From the NCBI RefSeq assembly GCF_000281955.1, contig NZ_AKKF01000140.1, positions 1 to 64,000 of the forward strand: a DNA stretch of 64,000 bases, given 5' to 3'. Shown here piece after piece: positions 21,009 to 29,630 of the stretch; position 1 is the stretch's first letter; the number at the start of each line of letters is the position of its first letter. The position numbers were made by a program, and so were the translations under genes. This DNA comes from Caulobacter sp. AP07 (GTDB lineage: Bacteria; Pseudomonadota; Alphaproteobacteria; Caulobacterales; Caulobacteraceae). The notes beneath the pieces were generated by a model, which worked only from the letters and a program-made list of their open reading frames with translations, made no database searches and was not told the origin of the DNA.

Positions 21009-23108
21009 ATGACGACCATCGAAACCCCAATGGGGGGCGAGCATGCCGGGGAGGGCCGGCGCAAGGCCAGCGCCCTGGCGGGCGGGCTGTCCCCGGCCAT
21101 CCTGACCCGGGCGGCCAAGGACGCCTTCGTCAAGCTGGACCCGCGCAAGCTGACCGGCAATCCGGTGATCTTCGCCACCTGGATCGTGGCCCTGCTGTCG
21201 ACGGTCTCGGCCGTCGCCGCCATCGCCAGCCACCAGTCGGCCGGCTTCGCCGTGCAGATCGCGGCCTGGCTGTGGGCCACCGTGCTGTTCGCCAACCTGG
21301 CCGAGAGCGTCGCCGAAGGCCGGGGCAAGGCGGCGGCCGACAGCCTGCGCGCCACCCGCGTCACCACCAACGCCAAGCTGATCATCGACGAGAAGACCGG
21401 CACGGTCATCCCCACGGCGGCCCACAAGCTGGTTCCGGGCGAGGTGATCCTGATCGAGGCCGGCGACGTCGTCCCGACCGACGGCGAGATCATCGAGGGC
21501 ATGGCCAGCGTCAACGAGGCCGCTATCACGGGCGAGAGCGCGCCCGTCATCCGCGAAAGCGGCGGCGACCGCTCGGCCGTCACCGGCGGCACCACCGTGG
21601 TCTCCGACTGGATCAAGGTCCGGGTCACCGCCTCGGCGGGCAACACCTTCCTCGACCGCATGATCGCCATGGTCGAGGGCGCGGACCGTCGCAAGACCCC
21701 GAACGAGATCGCCCTGGCCGTGCTGCTGGCCGGCCTGACCCTGATCTTCCTGATCGCCGTGGTCACCCTGCTGGGCCTGGGCAAGTTCTCGGGCGTGGCC
21801 CTTGATCCGCTTGTGCTTGGGGCCCTGTTCATCACGCTCATTCCCACCACGATCGGCGGGCTCCTCTCGGCGGTCGGCATCGCCGGCATGGACCGGCTGA
21901 TGAAGCACAACGTCCTGGCCACCTCGGGCCGGGCGGTGGAGGCCGCCGGCGACGTCGACACCCTGCTGCTCGACAAGACCGGCACCATCACCTTCGGCAA
22001 CCGCATGGCCACCGAGGTGATCGCCGCGCCGGGCGTGCGTCCCGAGACCGCCCTGCGGGCCGCCGTCAGCGCCTCCCTGGCCGACGACACCCCGGAAGGC
22101 CGCTCGATCGTCGAGCTGGGCCGCAACCAGGGGATCGTCATCGAAGCCCCGGCCGGCGCCACCTCGATCGCCTTCAGCGCCACCACCCGTCAATCAGGCC
22201 TTGATGCGCCAGACGGGAAGGGGGGCGGCATGTCCTGGCGCAAGGGGGCGGTGGACGCGGTCTATCGCTCGCTGGCCCTGGATCCCAAGCTGATCCCGGC
22301 CGAGGTCACCGCCGCCGTCGATCGCATCGCCCGCTCGGGCGGCACGCCCCTGGCGGTCAGCGAGAACGGCGTCCTGGTGGGCGTCATCCACCTGAAGGAC
22401 GTGGTCAAGCCCAACGTCAAGGAGCGCTTCGCCGACCTGCGCCGCATGGGCCTGCGCACGGTGATGATCACCGGCGACAACCCGGTGACCGCCGCCGCCA
22501 TCGCCTCCGAGGCCGGGGTCGACGACTTCCTGGCCGAGGCGACGCCGGAGGACAAGCTGCGGCTGATCCGCTCCGAACAGGCCAAGGGCCGGCTGGTCGC
22601 CATGTGCGGCGACGGGGCCAACGACGCCCCGGCGCTGGCTCAAGCCGATGTCGGCGTGGCCATGCAGACCGGCGCCCAGGCCGCCCGCGAGGCCGGCAAC
22701 ATGGTCGACCTCGACAGCGACCCCACCAAGGTCATCGAGATCGTCGAGGTCGGCAAACAGATGCTGATCACCCGCGGGGCGCTGACCACCTTCTCGATCG
22801 CCAACGACGTGGCCAAGTACTTCGCCATCATCCCGGCGATGTTCGTGGTCGCCCTGCCGGCGCTCGGCGCGCTGAACGTCATGCGGCTGCACAGCCCGCA
22901 GAGCGCCATTCTGTCGGCAGTGATCTTCAACGCCCTGGTGATCGTCGCCCTGATCCCGCTGGCCCTGAAAGGCGTGAAATATCGGGCGATTGGGGCGGGA
23001 AAGCTCTTGTCGCGCAACCTGCTGGTCTACGGCCTGGGCGGCCTGGTCGCACCGTTCGTCGGCATCAAGCTGATCGACCTGATCGTATCCGCCCTCGGCT
23101 TGGCCTAA
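21009..23108 (+). CDS. kdpB: KdpB, P-type ATPase catalytic subunit
   Basis: A 699-residue P-type ATPase. The actuator TGES lies at residues 174-177 (the Ser is the KdpB inhibitory phosphorylation site), the phosphorylated Asp322 is in [21 protein letters not shown] and [20 protein letters not shown] are the phosphorylation-domain motifs, and seven transmembrane segments are predicted by eye. Hydrolyses ATP to drive K+ uptake. 31 bp after kdpA, same orientation. Confidence 0.97.
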   Translation: MTTIETPMGGEHAGEGRRKASALAGGLSPAILTRAAKDAFVKLDPRKLTGNPVIFATWIVALLSTVSAVAAIASHQSAGFAVQIAAWLWATVLFANLAESVAEGRGKAAADSLRATRVTTNAKLIIDEKTGTVIPTAAHKLVPGEVILIEAGDVVPTDGEIIEGMASVNEAAITGESAPVIRESGGDRSAVTGGTTVVSDWIKVRVTASAGNTFLDRMIAMVEGADRRKTPNEIALAVLLAGLTLIFLIAVVTLLGLGKFSGVALDPLVLGALFITLIPTTIGGLLSAVGIAGMDRLMKHNVLATSGRAVEAAGDVDTLLLDKTGTITFGNRMATEVIAAPGVRPETALRAAVSASLADDTPEGRSIVELGRNQGIVIEAPAGATSIAFSATTRQSGLDAPDGKGGGMSWRKGAVDAVYRSLALDPKLIPAEVTAAVDRIARSGGTPLAVSENGVLVGVIHLKDVVKPNVKERFADLRRMGLRTVMITGDNPVTAAAIASEAGVDDFLAEATPEDKLRLIRSEQAKGRLVAMCGDGANDAPALAQADVGVAMQTGAQAAREAGNMVDLDSDPTKVIEIVEVGKQMLITRGALTTFSIANDVAKYFAIIPAMFVVALPALGALNVMRLHSPQSAILSAVIFNALVIVALIPLALKGVKYRAIGAGKLLSRNLLVYGLGGLVAPFVGIKLIDLIVSALGLA

Positions 23109-23135
23109 GCTGCATTCTCCGGAGACTCGAAAGCC

Positions 23136-23714
23136 ATGCTCTCCCATATCCGTCCGGCCCTCGTCTCGATGGGCCTGTTCACCGCCCTGCTGGGCCTGGG
23201 CTATCCCCTGGCCGTCACGGGCATCGCCCAGGCGGCCTTTCCCGCCCAGGCCAACGGCAGCCTGCTGCGAGACGCCAAGGGAACCGTCGTCGGCTCGGCC
23301 CTGATCGGCCAGCCGTTCGCCGAGGCGAAGTATCTGCATCCGCGCCCCTCGGCGGCGGGGACCGGCTACGACGCCTCGGCCTCCAGCGGCTCCAACATGG
23401 GTCCGCTCAACGAGGCCCTGGCCACGCGGGTCAAGACCGACGCCGACGCCCTGCGCGCCGAAAACCCCGGCGCGGTCATTCCCGCCGACGCGGTGACGAC
23501 CTCGGGCTCGGGCCTGGATCCGGACATCTCGCCGGCCTATGCCCGCTTCCAGGCGCCGCGCATCGCCAAGGCGCGCGGCCTGCCGGTGGCCCGCGTCGAG
23601 GCGGTGATCGACCGCAATGTCCAGGGGCCGTTGCTGGGCTTCATCGGCCAGCCGCGCGTCAACGTCCTGGCGGTCAACCGGGCGCTCGACGCTCGCTTCC
23701 CAAAGGGCGGATAG
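23136..23714 (+). CDS. kdpC: KdpC, accessory subunit of the potassium ATPase
   Basis: 192 residues: one N-terminal membrane helix (SMGLFTALLGLGYPLAVTGI), then a periplasmic domain with the characteristic LIGQPFAEAKYLHPRPSAAG, SGSNMGPLN, 'PADAVTTSGSGLDPDISP' and ARFQAPRIAKARG motifs, ending VLAVNRALD. Stabilises the complex and enhances ATP affinity. Separated from kdpB by 27 bp with GGAG before the ATG. Confidence 0.97.
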   Translation: MLSHIRPALVSMGLFTALLGLGYPLAVTGIAQAAFPAQANGSLLRDAKGTVVGSALIGQPFAEAKYLHPRPSAAGTGYDASASSGSNMGPLNEALATRVKTDADALRAENPGAVIPADAVTTSGSGLDPDISPAYARFQAPRIAKARGLPVARVEAVIDRNVQGPLLGFIGQPRVNVLAVNRALDARFPKGG

Positions 23715-23717
23715 CGT

Positions 23718-26396
23718 TTGGCGGCTGACGATCCAAAACGTCCCGACCCAGAGGCGCTCCTGGCCGCCGCCAACAAGGCGAGCCGGGGGCGCCTCAAGGT
23801 GTTTCTCGGCATGGCCCCGGGCGTGGGCAAGACCTACGAGATGCTGCGCGCCGCCCGACGCCGCAAGGCCGACGGCCAGGACGTGCTGATCGGCCTGGTC
23901 GAGACCCACGGCCGCCGCGAGACCGAGAGCCTGCTGCGCGGCATGGAGGTGATGCCGCGCCGGCCGATCGACCATCGCGGCCACGTGATGATGGAGTTCG
24001 ACCTCGACGCGGCCCTGGAGCGCAGGCCGGCCCTGCTGCTGGTCGACGAATACGCTCACTCCAACGCGCCCGGCTCGCGTCATCCCAAGCGGTGGCAGGA
24101 CGTCGAAGAGTTGCTGGCGGCGGGGATCGACGTCTGGACCACCCTCAACGTCCAGCACCTGGAAAGCCTGGTCGACGTCGTTCAGCGCATCACCGGCGTG
24201 CGCCAGCGCGAGACGGTGCCCGACAGCGCCCTGTCGCGGGCCGACGCCATCGAGGTCATCGACATCACCCCCGACGAGCTGCGCGAGCGGCTGACCGAGG
24301 GCAAGGTCTATGTGCCCGAGACCGCGCGGCTGGCCTCGGAGAACTTCTTCAAGGTCGAGAACCTCACCGCCCTGCGCGAGCTGGCCCTGCGGCGCGCGGC
24401 CCAGACGGTGGACGACCAACTGGTCGCCGCCATGCGCGAGAAGGGCGTCGAGGGGCCCTGGGCGGCGGGTGAACGGATCCTGGTGCTGGTCGGCGGCGAC
24501 GCCATGGCCGGGGCGCTGGTGCGGGCCGGCCGGCGACTGTCGGACATGATGATGGACGCGCCATGGACCGTCACCCATGTCGAGCGTCCCGAGTACGCGG
24601 GGGGCGGCCCCACGGCGGCGGCGCGACTGCGCGACGCGCTGAAGCTGGCCGAGCAGCTGGGCGGCACGACGGTGGTGCTGACCGGGGCCGACATCGTCGC
24701 CACGGTGATGGCCTATGCCCGCCGCAACAACGTCACCCAGATCGTCATCGGCAAGTCGGCCGACAGCCGTTGGCGCGAACTGCTGGGCCGCTCCCTGGCC
24801 GCGGCGCTGCTGCGGGAGGCGCGGGGCGCGGCGATCCATGTCGTCACCGAGGCCACGCACGAGCCGATCGTCGAGCCGCCCAAGCGACGGTCGGCAGCCG
24901 GTTGGACCTCCTATCTGATCAGCGCCGGCTGCGTCGCGGCGGCGACCGCGGTGGCCTGGGGCCTCGACGTCACCTTCGACCGCGTCGATCTGGGGATGAT
25001 CTTCCTGGCCGCCGTGCTGGCGGCGGGGGTGCTGCGCGGACTGCGCCCCGCCCTGGCGGCGGCGACCGCGGCCTTCCTGGTCTACAACTACCTGTTCCTC
25101 GAGCCTCGCCAGTCCTTCGTCGTCGGGTCGCCGACCGATTTCCTGACCCTGATCGTGTTCTGGGCCGTGGCCCTGGCCGCGGGCGGACTGGCCGGCCGGG
25201 TGCGCGACCAGGGCCGCGCGGCCCAGCGCCGGGCCTCGGCGGTTTCGGCCCTGCTGGCCGCCAGCCGCACCTTCTCGGCCGCCGCCGGGCGCGAGGCGGC
25301 CGCCAAGGCCCTGGCCGAACAGACGGCCGCGGCGGTCGGCGCCAAGGCCGTGGTGCTGTTGCCCCAGAACGGCGAACTGCGGCCCGTGGCCGGCGCGCCC
25401 ACCCTGGACGAACTGGACGCCGCGCCTATGGCCGCCGCCCGCTGGGCCTGGGAGAAGGGCGAGGCCGCCGGTTTCGGCACCGGCACCCTGCCGCAGACCC
25501 GCTGGACCTTCTGGCCGCTGGAGGGGGTGCGCTCACGGGCCGGCGTCGCCGGCGTCGAGGCCGGGGCGATGGTCGCCGGGTCGGAGGACGAACGCCTGCT
25601 GCTGGCCTTGCTGGAGCAGGGCGCCGTGGCCCTGGAGCGCGCCGACCTGGCCAGCGAGGCGGTCGAGACCGAGACCCTGCGCCGGGCCGACCGCTTCCGC
25701 TCGGCCCTGCTCAACTCGATCAGCCACGATCTGCGCACCCCGCTGTCGACGGTGCTGGGCGCCTCCAGCACCCTGATCGACTACGGCAAGGGCATGACGG
25801 CGGCGGTGCGCGACGACCTGTTGCTGAGCATCCGCGAGGAGGCCGAGCGGCTGAACCGCTATGTCGGCAACCTGCTGGACATGACCCGACTGGAGGGCGG
25901 GGCGCTGCGGCTGCGCACCGACTGGACCGACGTGCGCGACGTGCTGGGCGCCGCCGCCGAGCGCGTCTCGCGCCGGCTGGGCGACCGCGTCCTGACCCGC
26001 GACTTCCCCGCCGAGCTCAGCCTGGTGCGGGCCGATTCCAGCCTGCTGGAGCAGGCGATCGTCAACATCCTCGAAAACGCCATCGCCTATAGTCCGGCCG
26101 CCACCGGCATCGAGATGGCGGCCTATGAGGACCGCGCCAACGTGGTGATCAGCATCGAGGACGAGGGCAGGGGCATCCCCATCGCCGAGCTGGAGCAGGT
26201 GTTCGAGAAGTTCCGCCGCATGGAGGAGCCGACCGACCGAAACCAGGGCGCGGGCCTGGGCCTGTCGATCTCCAAGGGTTTCATCGACGCCATGGGCGGG
26301 CGCATCGCCGCCGCCAGCCCGATCCACGACGGCAAGGGCACGCGCATCCTGATCAGCCTGCCCAAGGCGGTCGCCACGCCGCATCATCTGCTATGA
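23718..26396 (+). CDS. kdpD: KdpD, osmosensitive K+ sensor histidine kinase
   Basis: 892 residues starting at TTG 23718. Domain order: N-terminal KdpD domain with Walker A GMAPGVGKTY (about 31-40) and LLLVDEYAHSN; a USP-like domain; four membrane helices (DUF4118, about 400-500); a GAF-like segment; HisKA with NSISHDLRTPLS (phospho-acceptor His670); and a HATPase with DEGRGIPIAELEQVFEKF and GAGLGLSISKGF. Senses K+ limitation and phosphorylates KdpE. Full length. Only 3 bp after kdpC. Confidence 0.97.
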   Translation: MAADDPKRPDPEALLAAANKASRGRLKVFLGMAPGVGKTYEMLRAARRRKADGQDVLIGLVETHGRRETESLLRGMEVMPRRPIDHRGHVMMEFDLDAALERRPALLLVDEYAHSNAPGSRHPKRWQDVEELLAAGIDVWTTLNVQHLESLVDVVQRITGVRQRETVPDSALSRADAIEVIDITPDELRERLTEGKVYVPETARLASENFFKVENLTALRELALRRAAQTVDDQLVAAMREKGVEGPWAAGERILVLVGGDAMAGALVRAGRRLSDMMMDAPWTVTHVERPEYAGGGPTAAARLRDALKLAEQLGGTTVVLTGADIVATVMAYARRNNVTQIVIGKSADSRWRELLGRSLAAALLREARGAAIHVVTEATHEPIVEPPKRRSAAGWTSYLISAGCVAAATAVAWGLDVTFDRVDLGMIFLAAVLAAGVLRGLRPALAAATAAFLVYNYLFLEPRQSFVVGSPTDFLTLIVFWAVALAAGGLAGRVRDQGRAAQRRASAVSALLAASRTFSAAAGREAAAKALAEQTAAAVGAKAVVLLPQNGELRPVAGAPTLDELDAAPMAAARWAWEKGEAAGFGTGTLPQTRWTFWPLEGVRSRAGVAGVEAGAMVAGSEDERLLLALLEQGAVALERADLASEAVETETLRRADRFRSALLNSISHDLRTPLSTVLGASSTLIDYGKGMTAAVRDDLLLSIREEAERLNRYVGNLLDMTRLEGGALRLRTDWTDVRDVLGAAAERVSRRLGDRVLTRDFPAELSLVRADSSLLEQAIVNILENAIAYSPAATGIEMAAYEDRANVVISIEDEGRGIPIAELEQVFEKFRRMEEPTDRNQGAGLGLSISKGFIDAMGGRIAAASPIHDGKGTRILISLPKAVATPHHLL

Positions 26397-26403
26397 GCCG
26401 GTC

Positions 26404-27096
26404 ATGAGCGCAGTCCGCCAACGCATCCTGATCATCGACGACGAGCCGCAGATCCACCGGTTCCTGGCCCCGGCCATGGACGCGGCCGGCTATGAGCCCC
26501 TGCGAGCCGACAGCGGCCAGGAGGGGCTGCGCGGCATCGCCCTGTGGTCGCCCGACGCCGTGGTGCTGGACCTGGGCCTGCCCGACATGGACGGCAAGGA
26601 CGTGCTGGTGAAGGCCCGGGCCTTCTATGACGGGCCGATCGTCATCCTGTCGGCCCGCGACCGGGAGGCCGAGAAGATCGAGGCCCTGGATCGCGGGGCC
26701 AACGACTATGTCGAAAAACCGTTCGGTGTCGGGGAGTTGCTGGCGCGTCTTCGCGTGGCCTTGCGCCAGCGTGGCCAGGCCCAGGGCCCGCAGGCGCCGA
26801 TCCGGGCCGGCGAGGTCGAGATCGACATCGAGAAGCATCTGGTGACCCGGAGCGGCGCCGTGGTGAAGGTCTCGCCCCGCGAATACGACGTCCTGGCCCG
26901 TCTGGCCGTGGCCCGCGGCAAGGTGCTGACCCACAAGGACCTGCTGACGGCGGTCTGGGGGCCGGCCCATGCCCACGACACCCAGTACCTGCGGGTCTTC
27001 GTCGGCCAGCTGCGCCAGAAGCTGGAGGCCGACCCGTCGACGCCGAAGATGATCCTGACCGAGCCGGGGATCGGCTATCGCTTCATTGGCGACTGA
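26404..27096 (+). CDS. kdpE: KdpE, OmpR-class response regulator of the kdp operon
   Basis: 230 residues. Receiver domain with acidic pair IIDDEP, phospho-acceptor Asp56 in VVLDLGLPDMDG, and the conserved Lys in YVEKPFGVGELLARL. The C-terminal winged helix begins near residue 130 (VEIDIEKHLVTRSGAVVKVS) and ends with PGIGYRFIGD. Activates kdpFABC under low K+. Last gene of the cluster. Confidence 0.96.
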   Translation: MSAVRQRILIIDDEPQIHRFLAPAMDAAGYEPLRADSGQEGLRGIALWSPDAVVLDLGLPDMDGKDVLVKARAFYDGPIVILSARDREAEKIEALDRGANDYVEKPFGVGELLARLRVALRQRGQAQGPQAPIRAGEVEIDIEKHLVTRSGAVVKVSPREYDVLARLAVARGKVLTHKDLLTAVWGPAHAHDTQYLRVFVGQLRQKLEADPSTPKMILTEPGIGYRFIGD

Positions 27097-27168
27097 ATGC
27101 TCGGACGAGATGAAGCCATGTTATCAAAGAATTTTCAATGGCTTAACACCACAAATATAATCCCCAAA

Positions 27169-27369
27169 TCACTCCGGAGCCTTGTCGCCAGTTCTGGCGA
27201 GTTCGGCGGCCCCGGCTGGGGTGATCGTCCAGCCGCCGCCGGTCCGCTCGGCGAACCCCAGATCGGTCAGGGCCCGGGCGTCGGCGATGTTGATCCAGTC
27301 GACCTGTTCGCCGGCCTTCTTGCGCGACAGGTTTCTCAGGGCGGTGAACTGACCGGCGGACAAGGTCAT
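27169..27369 (-). CDS. Small hypothetical protein (66 aa)
   Basis: A minus-strand gene convergent with kdpE. The sequence TLSAGQFTALRNLSRKKAGE then WINIADARALTDLGFAERTG and WTITPAGAAELARTG is a plausible small winged-helix fold (helix, helix, wing), as in many short phage or regulatory proteins. Its stop lies next to an AT-rich patch (27118-27172) unusual for this region. Immediately downstream of a 60-residue coiled-coil protein with which it shares an operon. DNA binding is a guess from shape. Confidence 0.6.
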   Translation of the reverse strand: MTLSAGQFTALRNLSRKKAGEQVDWINIADARALTDLGFAERTGGGWTITPAGAAELARTGDKAPE

Positions 27370-27552
27370 CTATTGGCCGCCCGACAGTGGATCAGGGGTG
27401 ACCATGGCCCGCCGACCGCTCAGCCGCTCCAGCTCCTGCTGCATTCGCAACACCTGGCCGCCGAGGCTGGTGACATCGTCCTGAAGCTGGGCGTTGCGGC
27501 GCTTGAGGTAGTCGTTTTCGCGGCGCAGGGCCTGGATCTCTTCGTCGGTCAT
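27370..27552 (-). CDS. Short coiled-coil protein (60 aa)
   Basis: MTDEEIQALRRENDYLKRRN continues into AQLQDDVTSLGGQVLRMQQE: a clear heptad-repeat helix of about 45 residues with a short flexible tail. Start ATG 27552 lies in an ATGA overlap with the previous stop; its own stop abuts the next gene. It resembles small helical phage or nucleoid-associated proteins. Function unknown. Confidence 0.6.
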   Translation of the reverse strand: MTDEEIQALRRENDYLKRRNAQLQDDVTSLGGQVLRMQQELERLSGRRAMVTPDPLSGGQ

Positions 27553-27788
27553 AGGTCGTTCCCGGTGGCGTCGACCCCATGCGTGGCGTTCGCGGGCGTA
27601 GCCCGAATGACCGCCCGAAGCAGCACCGCGCGGTGCGGGTCCAGGTCCGGCGCTTCCAGTTCGAGGCGCGCGCCCTCGACGATCTGACCCTGATGGCGGT
27701 TGCCCAGGAAAAAGGCCTCGGCCCGGATCTCCCGCGCGGAAACCTGGTGGATGCCCATGGACTCCAGCAAGGCGGCCCAGCGCGTCAC
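27549..27788 (-). CDS. Small hypothetical protein (79 aa)
   Basis: Probable GTG start at 27788; an internal ATG at 27758 is the alternative. TRWAALLESMGIHQVSAREI then AEAFFLGNRHQGQIVEGARL and ELEAPDLDPHRAVLLRAVIR suggest a mixed alpha/beta domain. No ribosome-binding site for the GTG, so the start is uncertain. First of a three-gene leftward set of unknown origin between kdpE and the DUF899 operon. Confidence 0.55.
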   Translation of the reverse strand: MTRWAALLESMGIHQVSAREIRAEAFFLGNRHQGQIVEGARLELEAPDLDPHRAVLLRAVIRATPANATHGVDATGNDL

Positions 27789-27928
27789 GCGAAGGCCGCG
27801 CGCGTCGTGGTGCGATGTCGCGGAAGGTCGGACATGGCGTCCTTTCAGGCCGGCGATCCCGCATGACGCGGGGCGATCACTGACCCAGCCCTTCTATAAC
27901 GCGATCGGACGCCAATAGCTTCCGGCTT

Positions 27929-28699
27929 TCACGGATGGGCGCCGCAGCCGCAGGCCGGCGGGTGATAGCGGCCATTCGCCTCGACCGTGCCGCCCTGGCC
28001 ATACATGTCGTGCGGCCGCACCCAATCGCCGAGGCTGTGATGGGGCCCGGTCTCGTCGCGGCCCTTGGGCGTCACGTCGAGGAAGCCGTAGGTGGCCAGG
28101 AACGGCTCCGCGCCGCGGCCGAAGGTGGAATAGGTGTGGAAGATCCGTCCGTCCTCGTCCTTGAAGAACACGCTGTCGCCGGACAGGTCCAGCATGGGCG
28201 GCTGGCTCGGGTGGAAATTGTAGACGGCCTGGCCGGCGGCGATCTGCTCGGGGGTGTAGGAGACGTCGAAGTCGTAGTTGAAGTCGCTGTCGAAGGACGA
28301 AACCCACGGGAACTTCCAGCCCATCCGCGCGCGCATCGTCTCGATCTCCTGGATCGTCGCGCGGGCCACGGCGGCGTAGGTGACGTCATGGTTTCGCAGA
28401 TGGGTCAGGATTCCCTCGACGTGATCCACCTCGAAGGCGCAGCCGACGCAGTGCTCGGTCTGGCCCGGGCCCATCATGTAGTGCTTGAGGAACAGCTGGC
28501 TGCGGCCGTCGAACAGCTCTGACAGGGTGACCTTTCCCGTCGGGCCGTCGAACACGTAGGGCTTGGTGATCTCGACCCAGGGCAGGGCGCGCTGCTGGGC
28601 CGTGAGCGCGTCCTTGGCCCGGGTGAAGGCCTTTTCCTGGGCCAGCAGGGCGGTGCGCGCCTGCAGCCATTCGGCGCGGGAAACGATCGGGTTGTGCAT
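27929..28699 (-). CDS. DUF899 thioredoxin-like protein (256 aa)
   Basis: ATG 28699 with GGAG upstream. Matches DUF899: an N-terminal helix (SRAEWLQARTALLAQEKAFT), then LPWVEITKPYVFDGPTGKVT, LSELFDGRSQLFLKHYMMGP and GCAFEVDHVEGILTHLRNHD, the last carrying a thioredoxin-fold Cys. The C-terminal tail is Cys/His-containing (PPACGCGAHP). Third gene of an ArsR-SRPBCC-DUF899 operon, a common alphaproteobacterial arrangement. The family's biochemical activity is not established; probably a redox protein. Confidence 0.88.
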   Translation of the reverse strand: MHNPIVSRAEWLQARTALLAQEKAFTRAKDALTAQQRALPWVEITKPYVFDGPTGKVTLSELFDGRSQLFLKHYMMGPGQTEHCVGCAFEVDHVEGILTHLRNHDVTYAAVARATIQEIETMRARMGWKFPWVSSFDSDFNYDFDVSYTPEQIAAGQAVYNFHPSQPPMLDLSGDSVFFKDEDGRIFHTYSTFGRGAEPFLATYGFLDVTPKGRDETGPHHSLGDWVRPHDMYGQGGTVEANGRYHPPACGCGAHP

Positions 28700-28745
28700 C
28701 ACGATCTCCGGGTCATGGGCCGCGTCGGCGTGACGCCGGCCGGGG

Positions 28746-29204
28746 TCAGGCCTGGACGGCCAAGGCCTCCAGGCGGTCGAACGAGCCGTTCCAGCCCATC
28801 CGGTGGTTTTCGCAGGCGTCTGAGGTCGCGAAGGCGGCCTGGGTGAAGGTCATCAGCGTCTTGCCGTCGTGGTCGGCGAAGGTGACGGTGATCACCGTGT
28901 CCTGGGTCCTTGTCCCATCGGCCTGGTCCCAGCCGAAGGTGTAGACCAGCCGCTCGGGCGGCGAGATTTCGCGATAGACGCCACTCTGCCACACCTTGTC
29001 GCCGTGCTCCTTGCCCGTCAGGCAGGCTCGCCAGCGACCGCCGACCCGGGGATCGGTCTCGAAGAAGGTGGCCGGATAATGCGGCGGTCCCAGCCACCGC
29101 AACATCGGGACCGGATCGAGGAAGGCGTTGAACACCATGGCGCGAGGCGCGGCGAACAGCCGGGTGAGCGTCAGGACGCGCTGGTCCAGGGCCTGATCAG
29201 TCAT
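28746..29204 (-). CDS. SRPBCC/AHSA1-domain protein (152 aa)
   Basis: A helix-grip fold protein of the Aha1/CalC type: LTLTRLFAAPRAMVFNAFLD at the start, WLGPPHYPATFFETDPRVGG in the middle, GVYREISPPERLVYTFGW and a C-terminal helix with HRMGWNGSFDRLEALA. Such proteins bind hydrophobic ligands and often pair with an ArsR repressor, as here: its start overlaps the arsR-like gene by 8 bp. Ligand unknown. Confidence 0.88.
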   Translation of the reverse strand: MTDQALDQRVLTLTRLFAAPRAMVFNAFLDPVPMLRWLGPPHYPATFFETDPRVGGRWRACLTGKEHGDKVWQSGVYREISPPERLVYTFGWDQADGTRTQDTVITVTFADHDGKTLMTFTQAAFATSDACENHRMGWNGSFDRLEALAVQA

Positions 29205-29538
29205 GCTGGCCTCCCTTGGCTTGAAGGTCGGCCAGATGTTCTTCCAGGCGATCGAAGCTGGCGTCCCAGAAGCGGCGGTAGCCGTCCAGCCAGTCGGCGG
29301 CGTCCTTCAGCGGCCCGGCCTCGAGGCGGCTGGGTCGCCACTGCGCCTCCCGGCCGCGGCTGATCAGGCCGGCGCGCTCCAGCACCTTCAGGTGCTTGGA
29401 CAGGCCTGGTCCGCTCATCTCGAACGGCTTGGCCAGTTCGTTGACCGAGGCCTCGCCCAGGGTCAGGCGCGCCAGGATCGCCCGCCGCGTCGGATCGGCC
29501 AGGGCAAAGAAGGTGTCGCTCAAGCGATCCGGAGTCAT
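29197..29538 (-). CDS. ArsR-family transcriptional regulator (113 aa)
   Basis: A winged helix-turn-helix: FFALADPTRRAILARLTLGE, SVNELAKPFEMSGPGLSKHL (recognition helix) and VLERAGLISRGREAQWRPSR (wing). It lacks the CxC metal site of true ArsR/SmtB sensors, so it belongs to the non-metal subgroup linked to SRPBCC proteins. It probably represses its own operon through the GTTATCTAAC dyad about 19 bp upstream of its ATG. Confidence 0.9.
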   Translation of the reverse strand: MTPDRLSDTFFALADPTRRAILARLTLGEASVNELAKPFEMSGPGLSKHLKVLERAGLISRGREAQWRPSRLEAGPLKDAADWLDGYRRFWDASFDRLEEHLADLQAKGGQHD

Positions 29539-29556
29539 CGCGTATCAAGCCAATCA

Positions 29557-29566
29557 GTTATCTAAC
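29557..29566. promoter_or_regulatory. Candidate operator of the ArsR-SRPBCC-DUF899 operon
   Basis: GTTATCTAAC is an inverted repeat (GTTA/TAAC) in the AT-rich promoter just upstream of the ArsR-type gene, at the position expected for autorepression. A CCAATCAG/CCAAAAGG-type context extends the dyad weakly. Operator role inferred. Confidence 0.4.
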
Positions 29567-29630
29567 CTTTTGGTTTGTTACTGCGCATGGCGCCATGCGT
29601 CAAGGACGACACGCGGCGGCTCCAGAGGGG

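Noticed and set aside
19256-22186. Very long minus-strand open frame opposite kdpA/kdpB, and similar frames at 22194-24860, 30727-34038 (plus), 55334-58780 and 61447-63957
   Set aside because: Antisense shadows in high-GC DNA: biased to Arg/Gly/Gln/His, no domains, and fully overlapped by well-recognised genes.
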